From NCBI GenBank assembly GCA_022266195.1, contig WHVY01000006.1, positions 2,914,001 through 2,978,000 of the forward strand: DNA of 64,000 nt. The letters run 5' to 3'. The stretch comes from Tetranychus cinnabarinus. Taxonomy: Eukaryota; Arthropoda; Arachnida; Trombidiformes; Tetranychidae. This document shows positions 22,501 to 34,386 of this stretch, one piece after another. Within the stretch, counting starts at the first letter, position 1, and every line of letters begins with the position of its first letter. Both the position numbers and the translations under genes were made by a program. The notes under the pieces are model-generated. The model saw only the letters and a list, made by a program, of their open reading frames with translations. It was not told the origin of the DNA and did no database searches.

Positions 22501-25177
22501 CCAGGATAGATGCGAAAGGTAAAATAAAGGTGTTGGTCAAATTGAGCAAAAAGATTTGAGCAAAATCCGTTTGCGCTAAGAAGATTTGCGCAAATTTTGC
22601 TCAAAAATTGTTGATAATTTTAAGAGATCATTCTTAAATTTTTAGATCATTCAAGATCCTACAAAAAATATATCATATTAATTTTATAATCGATAATAAC
22701 ATCTAATGAATGGTCAAAATCAATAGAACTGTTGATAAACTGAAAAAGGTGTTAAAACATTGGTGTGTACCAACAATTTTTGACGAATGATAAGTTTAAG
22801 CTCTAACTTTTACGGCCACAGAAAGCAGTCGATCTAACTGAAAATCGAAGTGATCGGCTGTACGTTTTCTGATTTTTCATCGGAATTTACATCATTTAAT
22901 TGAGTTTGATGAAAAATCTGCTTCCATAATTGAACAAAAGCCGGTGAAAGTTTCAACTTTGATCTCGATTATCGCAAAAACTAAACCTGGGTTTAAAATT
23001 GTGTTTGCTCTAATCAGTTTTGCTCTTAAATGTCTTAGCGCAAAAGGTTTTTGCTCAAAGCTCTTTGCTCAAAATAACCCAAATCAAAATAAAAGAAGGA
23101 GTCACAAAGGGAAAAAACTAAATCCTTTTCATTTTGATGCGGAGGTGTATCAAGAATAAGAGAAAATGTAGAATGTTTCTAGTAATGATAATCTTTCTGT
23201 AAGAAACGCAATGAACAGGTAAGCTTTGGATAATAAAAAGTTTAGGGAAGGTTAACGAAATAACTGTGTATGCGTGTAGAATGAATTTGATACAAAAAAA
23301 GAAAGAAAACGAAAATGAAAAATGAAATTTTGCTCAAAGAGAGTTGAGATGAAAAGAGGTGAAGATAGTTCAAGTGATCGTCAATGTACATAATTATAAG
23401 AAAATAAAATTTTAAAACTAAATATCAAGTATAAAGCATATATTGTATACGTTGTGGGAGTAAGTTGAAAGGGAATGGAAACTACAAGTTGTACATGAGT
23501 AACAAAAAAGGAATGAAGAAATAAAATCAATAGTCTCTTACCATCTCTCATGAAAATCAAATGATACGTAAGTTAACAAGGGTGAATCAAAATTAACAGT
23601 GTGATTTAAATATGCTTCGCCCACTACCCGTTCACGTCCCCAGCGTTCGATCAAATTAATTATGACTTCTCTACCATAGATTGCGAATTCCTTTTGGAAA
23701 TGGGCTTCAAAGGCTCTCTGTGTTTCCTCTTCTGACCGGTCAATTCTCGGCGGTGGTCGATACGCATGACCTGGTTGACTCCAAAATATGGGCACTGAGC
23801 CCCGAACTTGCACGAATGAGACAACATGAGCTCCATATTTAAATATTTGTTCGGTTTCTACATAATTTGCACAGTAACCATCTTCGTCAAGACCTCTTCT
23901 TTTGTACCGAGTTCCAGCTCGAAATCTTGAGCGGCGTGAAATCAGAATCATTTGATACTCTCTAAACTCTAAATCACTACCATCTAATTTATCGCCATCA
24001 ATGAAACAAGTTTCGCTTTGAAAAAATCCCTGAACAACAGGAACAATCCAAAAATTGAGATCAAGCAACCCTGTAATTTCCTCTTCACATCCACTAATAA
24101 GAGAGTCCATCATGTGACGGTTCCATATAAATCTTTTATCAAAAACATCCCATGGGTACTTGACATTATCACTAGTACTTTTTTCATCATGACTGAGCTC
24201 GGAATTACTACTCGTTTTATTTTCTTTACGTTCGGCTAGTATATGTTTCATTTGTAGACTGTTTGAGAGATCGCCGGTTGGTGAGTAGTAAAAGGAGTCA
24301 GTATTGTTGAACATTTTAAGCACTTCATTGATCAATCTTCTTTCGCCCTTCTCCTTTCCTGGAGCAAAGCTACCACGAGGACTTTTGTTTAAATTGCCAC
24401 TAGATTTAACTGAAGAGGTTGCACTTCTGATGGAGCTCCAGGTTTTGAATACACCTCCTGCATTTCCACCATTACCACTTGCTATACCGCTTAGTGAGTG
24501 ACTTGAAGTTGTTCCTGACATTTGATTTTCACTTCCATCTTCATGTTCGACATTTGATACACCGGTTAATGGATTATTATCATGAAGTGTACAAGGTTCG
24601 AGGGCTATTTCACTTGGGGTAGGATCAACATCATTTAATTGTATTATTGCAATCCGCTTAATCCGATAAACCTCATCCTCTGACCCTTTCACACCAGGAA
24701 TGGTTCCAACACATTGGTTTTGGCGGATGACAATCAAATTGTCATTGCCAAATTTACCAATTAGTCCATGAGCTAGACCAAGGCAGGTTAAATTGGTTAG
24801 CTGATTGAAATCATAACCTGTAAATCGGTACAAAAAAAATACAATTAAATAAAAGGGAGAGCAATAGTTGATGTAAAAGTAGGTGAAGAAAATGTAAACA
24901 AATGATAAAAAGCAAAAATGTTGAAAAAAAGAAAGATATAGAAAACCAATAAGAGAAATGAAAACAGTTAACAAGCAGATAACAAGAAAATGTGTATCAC
25001 ATTATTGGTGTATAATTTGATTTGGTGAATGAAAAAGCGCTAACTGAATAAAAATTTACACGCAAACACCTCACCTGTTTTGAGAAGCGCTTTAGAATCT
25101 GGACTATTACGCTTGAACCAAAGGCTAGAGTCACCTCGTCTAAAGATGTAGTAATCAGGAGTAAACAAGACTTCCAT
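19544..25177 (-). CDS. INPP5F: Sac2/INPP5F phosphoinositide phosphatase
   Basis: Four exons (25177-25075, 24817-23542, 22174-21976, 21862-19544), all phases matching, give 1298 aa. Order: Sac N-terminal region (exon 1 to 2; GLAHGLIGKFG, LIVIRQNQCVGTIPG), an acidic/Ser linker, the Sac catalytic core (LISRRSRFRAGTRYKRRG, NYVETEQ, RGSVPIFWSQPG), the catalytic CX5R loop NCIDCLDRTN (C504, R510), then GDSISRQYAGTNALKGD and the hSac2 domain (GGWPLIDADPS...GPEP). A C-terminal tail of about 450 residues, Ser-rich and disordered, follows. INPP5F acts as a PI4P/4-phosphatase on endosomal membranes. All catalytic residues I can check are present. Intron 2 (22175-23541) carries an inverted-repeat element at 22540-23078. 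The first ATG in exon 1 begins MEVLFTPDYYIFRRG, like MELFQAKDHYILQQG in human. The gene is divergent from METTL6. Confidence 0.94.
22540..23078. repeat. MITE-like element with terminal inverted repeats
   Basis: A terminal inverted repeat of about 45-50 bp: left 22540-22588 (ttgagcaaaaagatttgagc...gcgctaagaag) mirrors right about 23030-23078. The inside (22710-22980) resembles the right arm of the palindrome at 4630-7235 (6100-6420), including the words 'aactgttgataaa', 'cacagaaag' and 'agtttcaactttg'. There is no ORF of note. It sits wholly inside an INPP5F intron. Confidence 0.7.
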
Positions 25178-26429
25178 CACAGTTCTACCAATTCAAAGAC
25201 ATGAATCACCAAATTTGTAGGTTAGTTTACTTGCCACAAGTAAATTAGTCCAGTTCACAACACATTAGATTATGAGAATATAAACCGCTCAGATGATATA
25301 AATTAATAACAATTTAAAATTAATAAGTTCAATAATGATAATATTTTGATGGCTATGATTTTGAATCAAATGTGGCTAGCAGTGGTAAAATATACAACAG
25401 ACAGCCATTAACCATTAACAACACAACAAATTGAAAAGCTCTGTTGGTTAAAAAGACATGATCAGTAGATTGGATACAGGCAAAAGGCTAATGAGAGTGA
25501 AAAGAACCAGGAGCGTCAAGCAAAAAGGAGAAATCACGATAACAGGTAAGAGTAATTGGAATCAAGAATTGAAATTGTTTCATGAGCGATTATACAAAAC
25601 GATACAATTTATCAATTGTCATTTATAAAGTTAAATTAATAAAGATAGCCTTTTCCTTACATTGATCAGATAATTTTCAATATGACAATGAAAGTTAAAG
25701 GCTTGTTCATTCATCATTTTTCCCATTTCCAATTTGATCAATTTTTTGCATTTCACTGACTTACATAAAATACATGGGCGATGTCATCACCAATTAACAT
25801 AGAAACTGAGAATCGTTCATGCATTTTTTATCATGTTATTACGCTAATATAAAACTAACTATTATACAAACTTTACACACCCACGATTATTCATTTATTT
25901 TGAAATTAAATACAAGATAAGAAACATTGTCAACTCATCGTGATTCAAATTTACCGGTTCGATAGAGCTGTTGTAGTGAGCTTTAAACGTTAAACTTCTC
26001 CATCTGGTAAACTTGTGATCCTAAATTTTTCACTTCAAATCTATTGCCTTCAATTTGTTATCAACAATTACTGAACTGATTTGTTAACTTTACATTATTA
26101 TTATTACACGGATGCAAAAAATATCAACATCAAATATCAATTTCTATCATGATTGATTATTGTTATAACTTGTTATCTTTTTTACTTTAATGAAATCCTC
26201 ATCCAACTGAAACTGGCCATTTGACTTGATTTTAAAAAATAAGTCGATTAACATCTTTTCAGATCCATTAGGTAAAGTAATTTCATTCTATTTAATTTAT
26301 AATCAAAAGTTTTTACTGTGTATCACTCCATCAAGCTGTCTCTTATAAAAATCAACGAGCGTGAATGAAATTCAAGGACTTTTAAATTTTCAATTCATTG
26401 AAAGCTATCAACAATATTTTTTGATTATT
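25178..26429. other. Divergent promoter region INPP5F / METTL6
   Basis: 1.25 kb between two divergently transcribed genes; it must contain both promoters. AT-rich, no coding potential and no recognised motif cluster. Confidence 0.4.
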
Positions 26430-27570
26430 ATGGAAACAATAAAGCAAGCTCTGAAAGAGGAAGGAGTACCCAGAGAATTAAGTGATTCAGAAATTGAAAA
26501 ACTTTTATCTGATCAATGTATATCAACTTTTCAACGGAACAAATTAGAACGTGAAGCAAAGAAAAATTGGGATTTGTTCTACAAACGAAACAAAAGCAAT
26601 TTTTTTAAAGATAGACACTGGACAACTCGAGAATTCACGGAGTTACTGACTGACCAAACCATCGATGAGGAAAAACAGATCAGCAATAAAGTTTTGCTTG
26701 AAGTTGGTTGTGGAGTAGGCAATTTCATTTTTCCTTTGATTGAAACTGGTTGCAAATACTTTTTCCTAGCTTGTGATTTTTCACCGGTCGCCATTGACAT
26801 ACTTAAACGCAATCCATTATACAATGAAGAGAAATGTAAAGCTTTCGTTGCTGATATAACAGACAAATCAACATTTGTCAACTCGATTGATTCATTCGGG
26901 TATATTGGAAATATAGACATAATTAGTTTGGTTTTCGTTCTGTCGGCGATATCTCCTGATAAAATGAGTAATGCTGTTGAAAATCTGTTTGAGGTATCTC
27001 TATATTTTCAATTTGACTCAAGCTACACATAGACTCAACAAATCCGCAACTCAAGTCATTTTTTTCTTCCGTTCTTTAGGTTTTACGTCCAGGAGGGATT
27101 GTTCTGTTTCGTGATTATGGCATCTTTGATCATGCAATGATTCGATTTTCAGAAGGTCATAAAATAAGTGATAACTTTTACGTAAGGCAAGATGGTACAA
27201 GAGCTTTTTATTTTACAAAAAGTAAGGTCAATTTTATGTGCAAATTATTTAAAATCAGGTGTCTTATTTCACTTTAATATAAACAGCAGCTCAGAGTTGA
27301 TCGTGATGAGTTGCAAAAAATGATTTAAATTAACGGGATGAGAATTTACAGTAAAATGAACTTCTCCTCCGAGAAATAGCTTTGTTAATGTTGCACATTT
27401 TGATCATTTTTTTGCTTTTTTCAGAGAATGTGATGGAGCTTTTCACGAAGAGTGGTTTTCAGATGATATCAAATGAATTTGTACGAAAAGAGACGGTGAA
27501 TAAAAAAGAAGGTATTTCAGTTCCTCGGATCTTCATACAATCCAAATTTTGTAAACCGAAAGATTTGTAA
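26430..27570 (+). CDS. METTL6: METTL6-type tRNA m3C methyltransferase
   Basis: Three exons (26430-26993, 27080-27221, 27425-27570), phases continuous, give 283 aa, close to human METTL6. Class I SAM-methyltransferase fold: motif I EVGCGVGNFIFPL (about residues 90-102), ACDFSPVAI after it, IDIISLVFVLSAISPDKM (motif IV region), VLRPGGIVLFRDYGIFDHAMIRF, then NFYVRQDGTRAYFFT and the ETVNKKEGISVPRIFIQSKF tail. The N-terminal KNWDLFYKRN.SNFFKDRHWTTREF is the family hallmark. Members methylate C32 of serine tRNAs to 3-methylcytidine in the cytosol, METTL6 acting with seryl-tRNA synthetase. The ATG at 26430 is the first in-frame ATG; sequence upstream is open but has no ATG. The gene converges on NELF-C/D. 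Confidence 0.95.
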
Positions 27571-27678
27571 TCACAATGATTTAATAGTTGATTTGATGAA
27601 ACATGGATATAAAAGATGATGACCATTGTGTTTTGCAGTTGCTTAAGTTGCGCATAACCAACTCAAAGAGAATTGAAA

Positions 27679-27684
27679 AATAAA
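27679..27684 (+). terminator. Poly(A) signal AATAAA, METTL6
   Basis: AATAAA about 110 nt after the METTL6 stop. It lies only about 45 bp from the end of the converging NELF-C/D coding region, so the two transcripts probably overlap at their 3' ends. Confidence 0.5.
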
Positions 27685-27727
27685 TCTTCGAAAATAAGCC
27701 AGTTTTAAATTTTTGCCACGAAAAACA

Positions 27728-30248
27728 TCATGTTCCTCCGGCTTCAATGATGAACTGAGATACCAAGGTGCTTTCATGCTCTTTTCTCATATTACCAGTT
27801 ATCTCTTCATTCTCGACCAGAGGTAAAAATATTTGAATAAATGCTGGAGTATATGGAGGGCTGATAACATCAAGAACTTCTGTTACGAAATAACGAATGA
27901 GGGAAACGTCAGTGGCTTGTTTTTGCCAACAAGTCTTCATATAATTTACAACTGGAACTACACAACCACGACTTAAAACATGAACCATTCGATCTATGAG
28001 CATTTTTTTCACCTCTAATTGGACCAAAACATCTAAGTCCTCGTGAGGAGACTCGAAAAGATGAATCAAAAGGTCCAATACTTTGTTATGAAGAGTTGTA
28101 TGACAAGTGGCTACTTCATCCAAAAGAGCCAGATGTAAAGGAGTGTGTTCAGTTGATAATTGAAAGTAATTTCGCTCACTAACTAAATATTTCACCCATT
28201 CTATAATTCCAAGAGCTACTACAGGAAATCTTATACATTGATAAAGTGTGTTAAGTTCTGGAAGTAATTCAGATGAGCCTTTTTTCTCGTTGCTAAGAAT
28301 GTTAACTTTTTCAATCGCTTGATTAGTTGGTTTTAATTCTTCTTTGTTTATAGTCTTACGAACTCCTTTTTTCCATGTTTCATGAACACTAGTAGCATAA
28401 GCCAGTAAATAGATGTATTTAGGCTTATGTTCTGGGTTTATTTTTGAAGTTGGTCGAAATATAATCGTTAAGAGGAGATCGAGAAATTGAGGAATACGAA
28501 GAAGATCTACTGGTGGTGGGTCAGGAGCTTGATATGCTTTGGCTAACACAGTAATATCAGCTGGATTTAAATTGTTCTTACTAAGCATAGCAGCTAAAGC
28601 TTGAGTAACTCTTTGGTGGGCCCAGGCTCCATTTAATGCTACGAGAACTGGAGTTGCATTATGTCCATCTTTAGAAGCTCTTTGAGTTACTTCTTGGAGA
28701 AGTCTCTTAACTATTGTACCTCCTTTATTTTCTTGGGATAAAACATGAAGAATTGCACAGCTATAGAGAAAAGTGTGTTCACTGTGACACACCATCTTTG
28801 TAAACTCATCGATTTGTTTTTTCATATCATCTTCTCCACCGTCAAGAAAATTGTTGACTGAGTTTTTCAAGATGCGAGCGAATACTTCTAATTGTTGCGA
28901 CGCAGTTGATATACTAGTGATTTCTCCTTGAAAACCAGCATCTGAGATCAATTTGATGGTGAAGGTTAACATAAGACAGTCTGGGTAATCCTCAGCTAAT
29001 CGGTAAATAAGAGATCGCCATGTTGGGTGTTCGATCATTTCAGTAAGCCAGATAGGTGTTTTAATAGCTTCATCAGCGAAAATAGAATCAGCTTTCTTAG
29101 GATCGAAACGCTTCATTATCATTTGCTTAAGATGATCTTCAACTAAAGATTGAACTTCGCAAATTTTCATGCCCGTCATGATTAGCCATTCAGCTAAAAG
29201 GTTAACTGTTTGGGCGATTCCATGATAATTCTCAGACAAAAGAGTAACGACTTCTTCAGGGTTGCCTCCAGCTTGAAAATATCTTTTCAATTGATTAATA
29301 ATATCTGGCTCCATAATGAAATCAAGACTAGAAAAATATTTGTGACATTCCTCTCTAATTTCTTTGTTGATAGCATCTTGAGCCTCGGCTGTACGAAAAG
29401 ATAAAATGTGCATTAATTAAAAAAGTTGTTGAAGCAAATTTTACAATAGAGTTAAAAAAATTCATTTTTGAACATAAAAATGCAAAAGAAAGATGAAATC
29501 ATAAAATCAACAAGCTCAGCTGATTAAATATAAATATAAGTTGAAGTGACAGTTGAAAGCAATGTCATATGATTCCCGATACAGCTCAATTTACTGAAAG
29601 TTTCAGATCATCAACTATTTTTCAGACAAACCAAAAGAATTGGTTAAAATGACCAATAGAGAAAAGGCAATTGAAAAAAGCTTTTAAAGCTTAAACCCTA
29701 ATTTTAACTTGAAATTGCTGAAGATATGTAAAGTAGAGTCGAAAAGAATAAATAAAACCTAATCAGTAAACTGAAAGAAATGATTTTAATGGCAATCTGA
29801 ACATTTTCTTACCATCAAGTTTATCAAAATAACTCGATTCATCACCATCTTCCTCTTCTGTGTCACTATTACTGTGATAAGCAACAGTACTTGCTTCTAT
29901 CAGCTCTGGTTCAGGTGATGGCGGTTGTGGAGAAGGTATAGAAGTTGGAGGTAATTGTGTTTGCTCTCGAGATTCAAAATACTTGTCTTGTACAATTGTT
30001 GCTGGAACAACCGGTTCAACCTTCTCTTCTTCTTCAATATTAGATTTAGCCTCTTCTTCAGCCTCCTGGGAACGATAAAAATGTCAGAAAAACAAGAAAA
30101 TGTTGACAAGATTCATGACTCAGATAGGAAGAGTAAAAGACCGCGTATTGCTTACCCGTTGAACTGGCTGACTGGTTGTTTTTTTATTCCTTGTACTAAC
30201 TCGAGTAGGAGCAGTCCGAGCCCCTCTCCCTCTCTTTGCTTTAGGCAT
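27728..30248 (-). CDS. NELFCD: Negative elongation factor subunit C/D (TH1)
   Basis: Three exons (30248-30156, 30065-29813, 29388-27728), phases 0 and 1 matching, give 668 aa. The last exon aligns along its whole length with human NELFCD: MEPDIINQLKRYFQAGGNPEEVV, LLAEWLIMTG, DPKKADSIF, DCLMLTFTIKLISDAGFQGEITS, NPADITVL, TLYQCIRFPVVALG, YFQLSTEHTPLHLALLDEV and IRYFVTEVLDVISPPYT. NELF-C/D is the central helical subunit of NELF, which holds RNA polymerase II in promoter-proximal pausing. Exons 1 and 2 add about 115 residues: a basic Arg/Gly start (MPKAKRGRGARTAP) and an acidic, Pro-rich linker (QPPSPEPEL), longer than the human N-terminus. The ATG at 30248 is the only one that fits the splice phase. 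The gene is divergent from the HAD-phosphatase gene. Confidence 0.95.
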
Positions 30249-30759
30249 AGTTTTAAAATGGTTTAACAATTAACAATCAAATAATATCCTGATTTCAATT
30301 AATGAATTAGACAGAAATGAAATAAGACATTACATCTCGTTGTAAAATTTCATAAACATGTGTTGAATAAGAATCCTTCTTTGCAAGAGCACATAATAAT
30401 GATTTGATAAAAATTTTAATCTAAAGATGGCGTTCCAATCTGCCATTAAAAAAAATCGTTCACCGGGTAATTGCTGTTAACTCAACCGGTGGCTAAATTA
30501 TCTATTTTAGATTAATTTATTAGGAATTGTGGATTTACTCGTTCTTCATTTGTCTCATTAGTTACTCCCTTTTGTAACACTTCAGATAGTTTAGTATTTT
30601 AGCTTCAACCTTATTCCATGTCATCATCAATCGAACCTTAAGGAAACCATAAACCGGTGAGTTCCCTTCACTATCTTATACTTAATCTAATCTTATTGAT
30701 TATGTTCAAAGGTTAATTTTTTTCAATTTGTTCCTTCATTTTTTCAATTATTTTAATCC
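30249..30759. other. Divergent promoter region NELF-C/D / PUDP
   Basis: 510 bp between divergent genes, presumably a bidirectional promoter region. No motif beyond AT-rich sequence was recognised. Confidence 0.4.
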
Positions 30760-31601
30760 ATGTTTACTGCGTTAGATCTCTTTTTTGATCTTCTCCGCGA
30801 ACAAAAAAATAAACGCGATATGGCATCCAGTACTTCTTTCAAGCCAGTTACTCATGTGATATTTGATCTTGACGGTCTTCTCCTTGATACCGAGACTTTA
30901 TATTTCAAAGCCATTAACCAAGTTGTATCAAAATTTGGAAAGGAATATACACCTGAAATCAAAGTTAAAACCATGGGAAAAACTGGGAAGGATGCTGCGC
31001 AAACCGTAATAGATGCACTTCAATTGCCTATTACCGCTGACGAAGCAACGAAATTATTGGAGCCCATTTACTCTGAAGCTTTTCAAAATGTTCAATTCAT
31101 GCCTGGAGCTTTAAGATTATTGGAACATTTAAAGAAACATTCAATTCCTATGGCAATAGCAACATCTAGTTCAGCTTATTCATTTGGTGTTAAAATAGCT
31201 AAACATAAAGATGTCTTTGAAACCGATAAATATTTTCACCACATCGTGAAAGCTGCAGTTGATCCTGAAATAAAATTCGGTAAACCTCATCCTGAGACAT
31301 TTTTAGTTTGTGCAAAACGGTTTAATCCTCCTGCTAACCCATCCGATGTGAGTTCGAACTTTTACATTCTGAAAATCATGTTTACACAGATTTATTCTAA
31401 TATTTTTATCATTTTAAATAGGTTTTAGTTTTTGAAGATTCAATCAATGGTGTTAAAGGAGCCCTGGCAGCTGGAATGCAATGTGTCCAAGTCCCTGACC
31501 CTATGATTTTGAAGTGGAATAACGTTGAGCCGACAATGATTATAAATTCGCTAAATGATTTTAAACCAGAATTATTTGGATTACCTCCTTTCGAAGATTG
31601 A
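30760..31601 (+). CDS. PUDP: HAD-family pseudouridine-5'-phosphatase-like (HDHD1/PUDP)
   Basis: Two exons (30760-31347, 31422-31601) in phase 0 give 255 aa. HAD motifs: motif I HVIFDLDGLLLDTE with nucleophile Asp36 and general acid Asp38; motif II IATSSS; motif III with Lys in KFGKPHPETF; motif IV VFEDSINGVKGALAAG. The cap region and the C-terminal SLNDFKPELFGLPPFE match human HDHD1/PUDP almost word for word. The enzyme dephosphorylates pseudouridine 5'-phosphate from RNA breakdown. The first ATG adds 20 residues (hydrophobic then basic) before a second in-frame ATG at 30820 (MASSTSFKPV) that aligns with the human start. The extension could be a targeting sequence or untranslated. The gene converges on DUS3L. 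Confidence 0.93.
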
Positions 31602-31800
31602 TTACAATTCCAACGTAGTTGGTTGAAAAAAAAGTTTTCTTTAATCAATATGGTTCGTCATATTGACAACAAATTGCTTGCAACATATCAAGTTAAAGTT
31701 CTATTAAAAGATTAAAACTTGTTGATTTAAAACAATTTTTGTACAGGTGTTCGAAAAAGGTTTGGAAGAATGAGAAACTTGAAATAAAAGGTCAGTGTTC

Positions 31801-33783
31801 TTATGCCTGATAAGCATTGGCTTTATGTTTTGGCAGAAAAACAAAATCGTCAGGAACTGGACCAAGAAACATTTCTGAGATTTTAATCCAATCACTGCAT
31901 GATGGTGAAGCCATAAGTGTCTCTAGTTCATCTCGTCCTCGGTAATAAGGAGGTCTATCATTGATTTTCTGAGGTACAACTTCAAGAAGTCCAACAGGGA
32001 TATAACGATAGAGGAATGATAACCACTCAAGAAGGAATCGTCGTGTCCTCTCGACACCTTCATCATCGGAACCCCACTGTTCTAATCCATAATTTACAAA
32101 TTTTTGCAGTATTTCCAGCCTTTCTCGTGATGAAATGTCCCAATGTCTTCTTTCTTTAATTTCAGTGAACAACCATGGTTTGATGATTGCTCCGCGGCCA
32201 ATAAGCACACCAGATACATTAGGATTATCAGCTAACTTTTGTTCATAATCAGTATATGAAAAAACATCGCCTGAGCCAAAAACTGGAATACTCTCAGATA
32301 GTTTGGCACATTCATTTACATATTCCCAATTAGCGGACTTGGTGTATCGCTGTTCTCTAGACCGCCCGTGAATTGTTATTAATCCAATAGTTTCATTATC
32401 CCAGAAACGACAAATATTTTCAATAACTTTGTCAGCTATGTTTTTATGGGCATGAATTCCAGTTCTCATTTTAAGAGTAATAGGTACCTAGAGGTGAAAA
32501 AGTATTGAAATATTAAAATTCAGGATACAAAAGTCAGTAAAATGGTAAAGCTAGAAATAGAAATACCTTCGAAACCTGCGACATTCCATAAGTTATTTCA
32601 TTCAATCGATTAATTTTGTTCATTAAACCTGAACCCGCTCCTTTTAGGTAAACACAGTCGATTGGACATCCCATATTTAGATCGATAAAGTCAACCGAAC
32701 ATTGTTCAGTAATTAGCTGTGCAGCTTTGGTTAAAATTTCAGAGTTATATCCACAAAGTTGGACACCAAAAATACTCTCACTTTTATGTCTCCTTAATAA
32801 AGCCCACTCAGAAGCTTGCCCTTCAAGAATATTTGAAGCCATAGCCATTTCCCCGCAAGTTATATCAGCGCCATATTCTTTACATATTCTACGGAATGGT
32901 AAATTACCAATGGTTGTTAATGGTGCAAGGTATAACTTATTTTTAAAATCCACTGGAGTTCGCTTAATATCTTCGCTTTCTAATAACAAAGGTCCAAGAG
33001 GTTTTTCACGAACATCTATTGAAAAATTGAAAAAGAAGGTAAGTAAATTTGTATTTAAAGAAATAACTATGAGTTGTTTTTACCTTTAACTACTTTGAGG
33101 GATTTACTAAAGTCATAAGTCCTTTTACGAAGAGTGAATAGAACATTCTTATCCAATTGGTTGGTAGTATTGGCTTTCATTTCATCTTTCATGCTTTCCC
33201 ATTTTTCCATATCAACAATGTTGCTTTTTTTATCAGTAGGATCGACATGTTTGTCACTGAAACGACAGAGAAATCCATAGGGACAGAAACCATAAGTATT
33301 AAATGCATAACAATCACGATCGATATTGGGCATTTTTTTACTTAAATAGTCGTCAACTTCATGACCATGTTTACATGAGTCACCATAATTACATCCATCT
33401 GTGGCCTCATTACCAATACTAGCAGAATATCTCAGACATGGACGCTGGACTCTGGCAGCTTTTCTAACAGCTCTCTCATTAATTTTACGATTCTTGTTTT
33501 GACCGCGAAGTTTTTGCTTCTTTCTGCGCTTATTTCCCCCTTTTCTATCATCACCGTTCTCGTCATATTCATCAAACTGTTCATCATCACAATTATCTCC
33601 ATTGTCTCCATCAAACTTCTCTTCCTTTACATCGACTAGACGAGGTTTATCTACATCCGAGACATGATCCAAGTCAATATTTCGAGCACTTTTGATTTCT
33701 AAAAGAAATTCCTTCTTTATTGGAGCTTCACCAGGTGTAATCACAGAAATAGGATGCTTATTTTCAATATCAGCTGCTGACAT
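31801..33783 (-). CDS. DUS3L: tRNA-dihydrouridine(47) synthase, DUS3L type
   Basis: Three exons (33783-33084, 33015-32567, 32487-31801), phases matching, give 611 aa. The N-terminal third is acidic then strongly basic, followed by two CCCH zinc-finger-like clusters (about residues 135-200: CLRYSAS...CNYGDSCKHGH and CYAFNTYGFCPYGFLCRFSDKH), typical of the eukaryotic Dus3 branch. The FMN-binding TIM barrel follows: LYLAPLTTIGNLPFRRICKEYGADITCGEM, LNMGCPID with the catalytic Cys, TLKMRTG, TIHGRSREQRYTKSA, FGSGDVFS and GVLIGRGAIIKPWLFTEI. The tRNA-binding helical domain is at the C-terminus (RRFLLEWLSFLYRYIPVGLL, FLPKHKANAY). It reduces U47 in the variable loop of tRNAs using NADPH. A diverged fragment of this gene lies at 37190-37325. 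Confidence 0.95.
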
Positions 33784-34386
33784 GATGATTAACGGAACAA
33801 AATAAAGAATTACGATGTCCAAACAATAAAGAAATGAAAAACTGGTAAAAAGTTGTTGAACAAAAATGTGTTCAGTGAAAATAAAAACATGCACTTTATT
33901 TATTTTTCACCTTATTACATGATTAAAGATACCGGATATTAGAGATGAGTTCGGTTACTTCCACACAGTTGAATCAAAATAAATTATGTCGGCGATTCGA
34001 ATAGAAAGAGAAAAGAGAGAGAACGAATAGATAAAAATTAATAAACGTTTGAAAGGATTGTACAAAAAGTAACTACAAAACTGTAGATCTCAAACCGATA
34101 TCATGACCGGAATACTCACTTAACATATCAAAGACAAGAGAGGGAAATACAAATTTTACAAAATAACAAAAGAGAAACAAGAAACGAACAAAAATAGCAG
34201 GAATTGTGTGATTAAAAAGCGATTTATTTTTTAACATCATTTAGTTAATTATAACTTACATACCTGGAGGTGACTTATAAAAATTAAAAACGAGAATACA
34301 AACTTTTTTGGCACCAAAGCTCGATGTAAAAGTGCTGTATATTTATAAAGGTGTCTGTCACAATTTGTTCACAAATATTAGTTGGT
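33784..34386. other. DUS3L promoter / GCP4 3' region
   Basis: About 600 bp. Downstream of the GCP4 stop (34387) the sequence up to about 34265 has a diverged duplicate at 62230-62370. A 58-codon minus-strand ORF (34243-34094 region) is hydrophobic and has no other support. Confidence 0.4.

Noticed and set aside
34094..34270. 58-codon hydrophobic minus-strand ORF considered as the GCP4 C-terminal exon
   Set aside because: No acceptor gives the needed phase, and the exon at 34387-34518 fits phase, length and similarity better.
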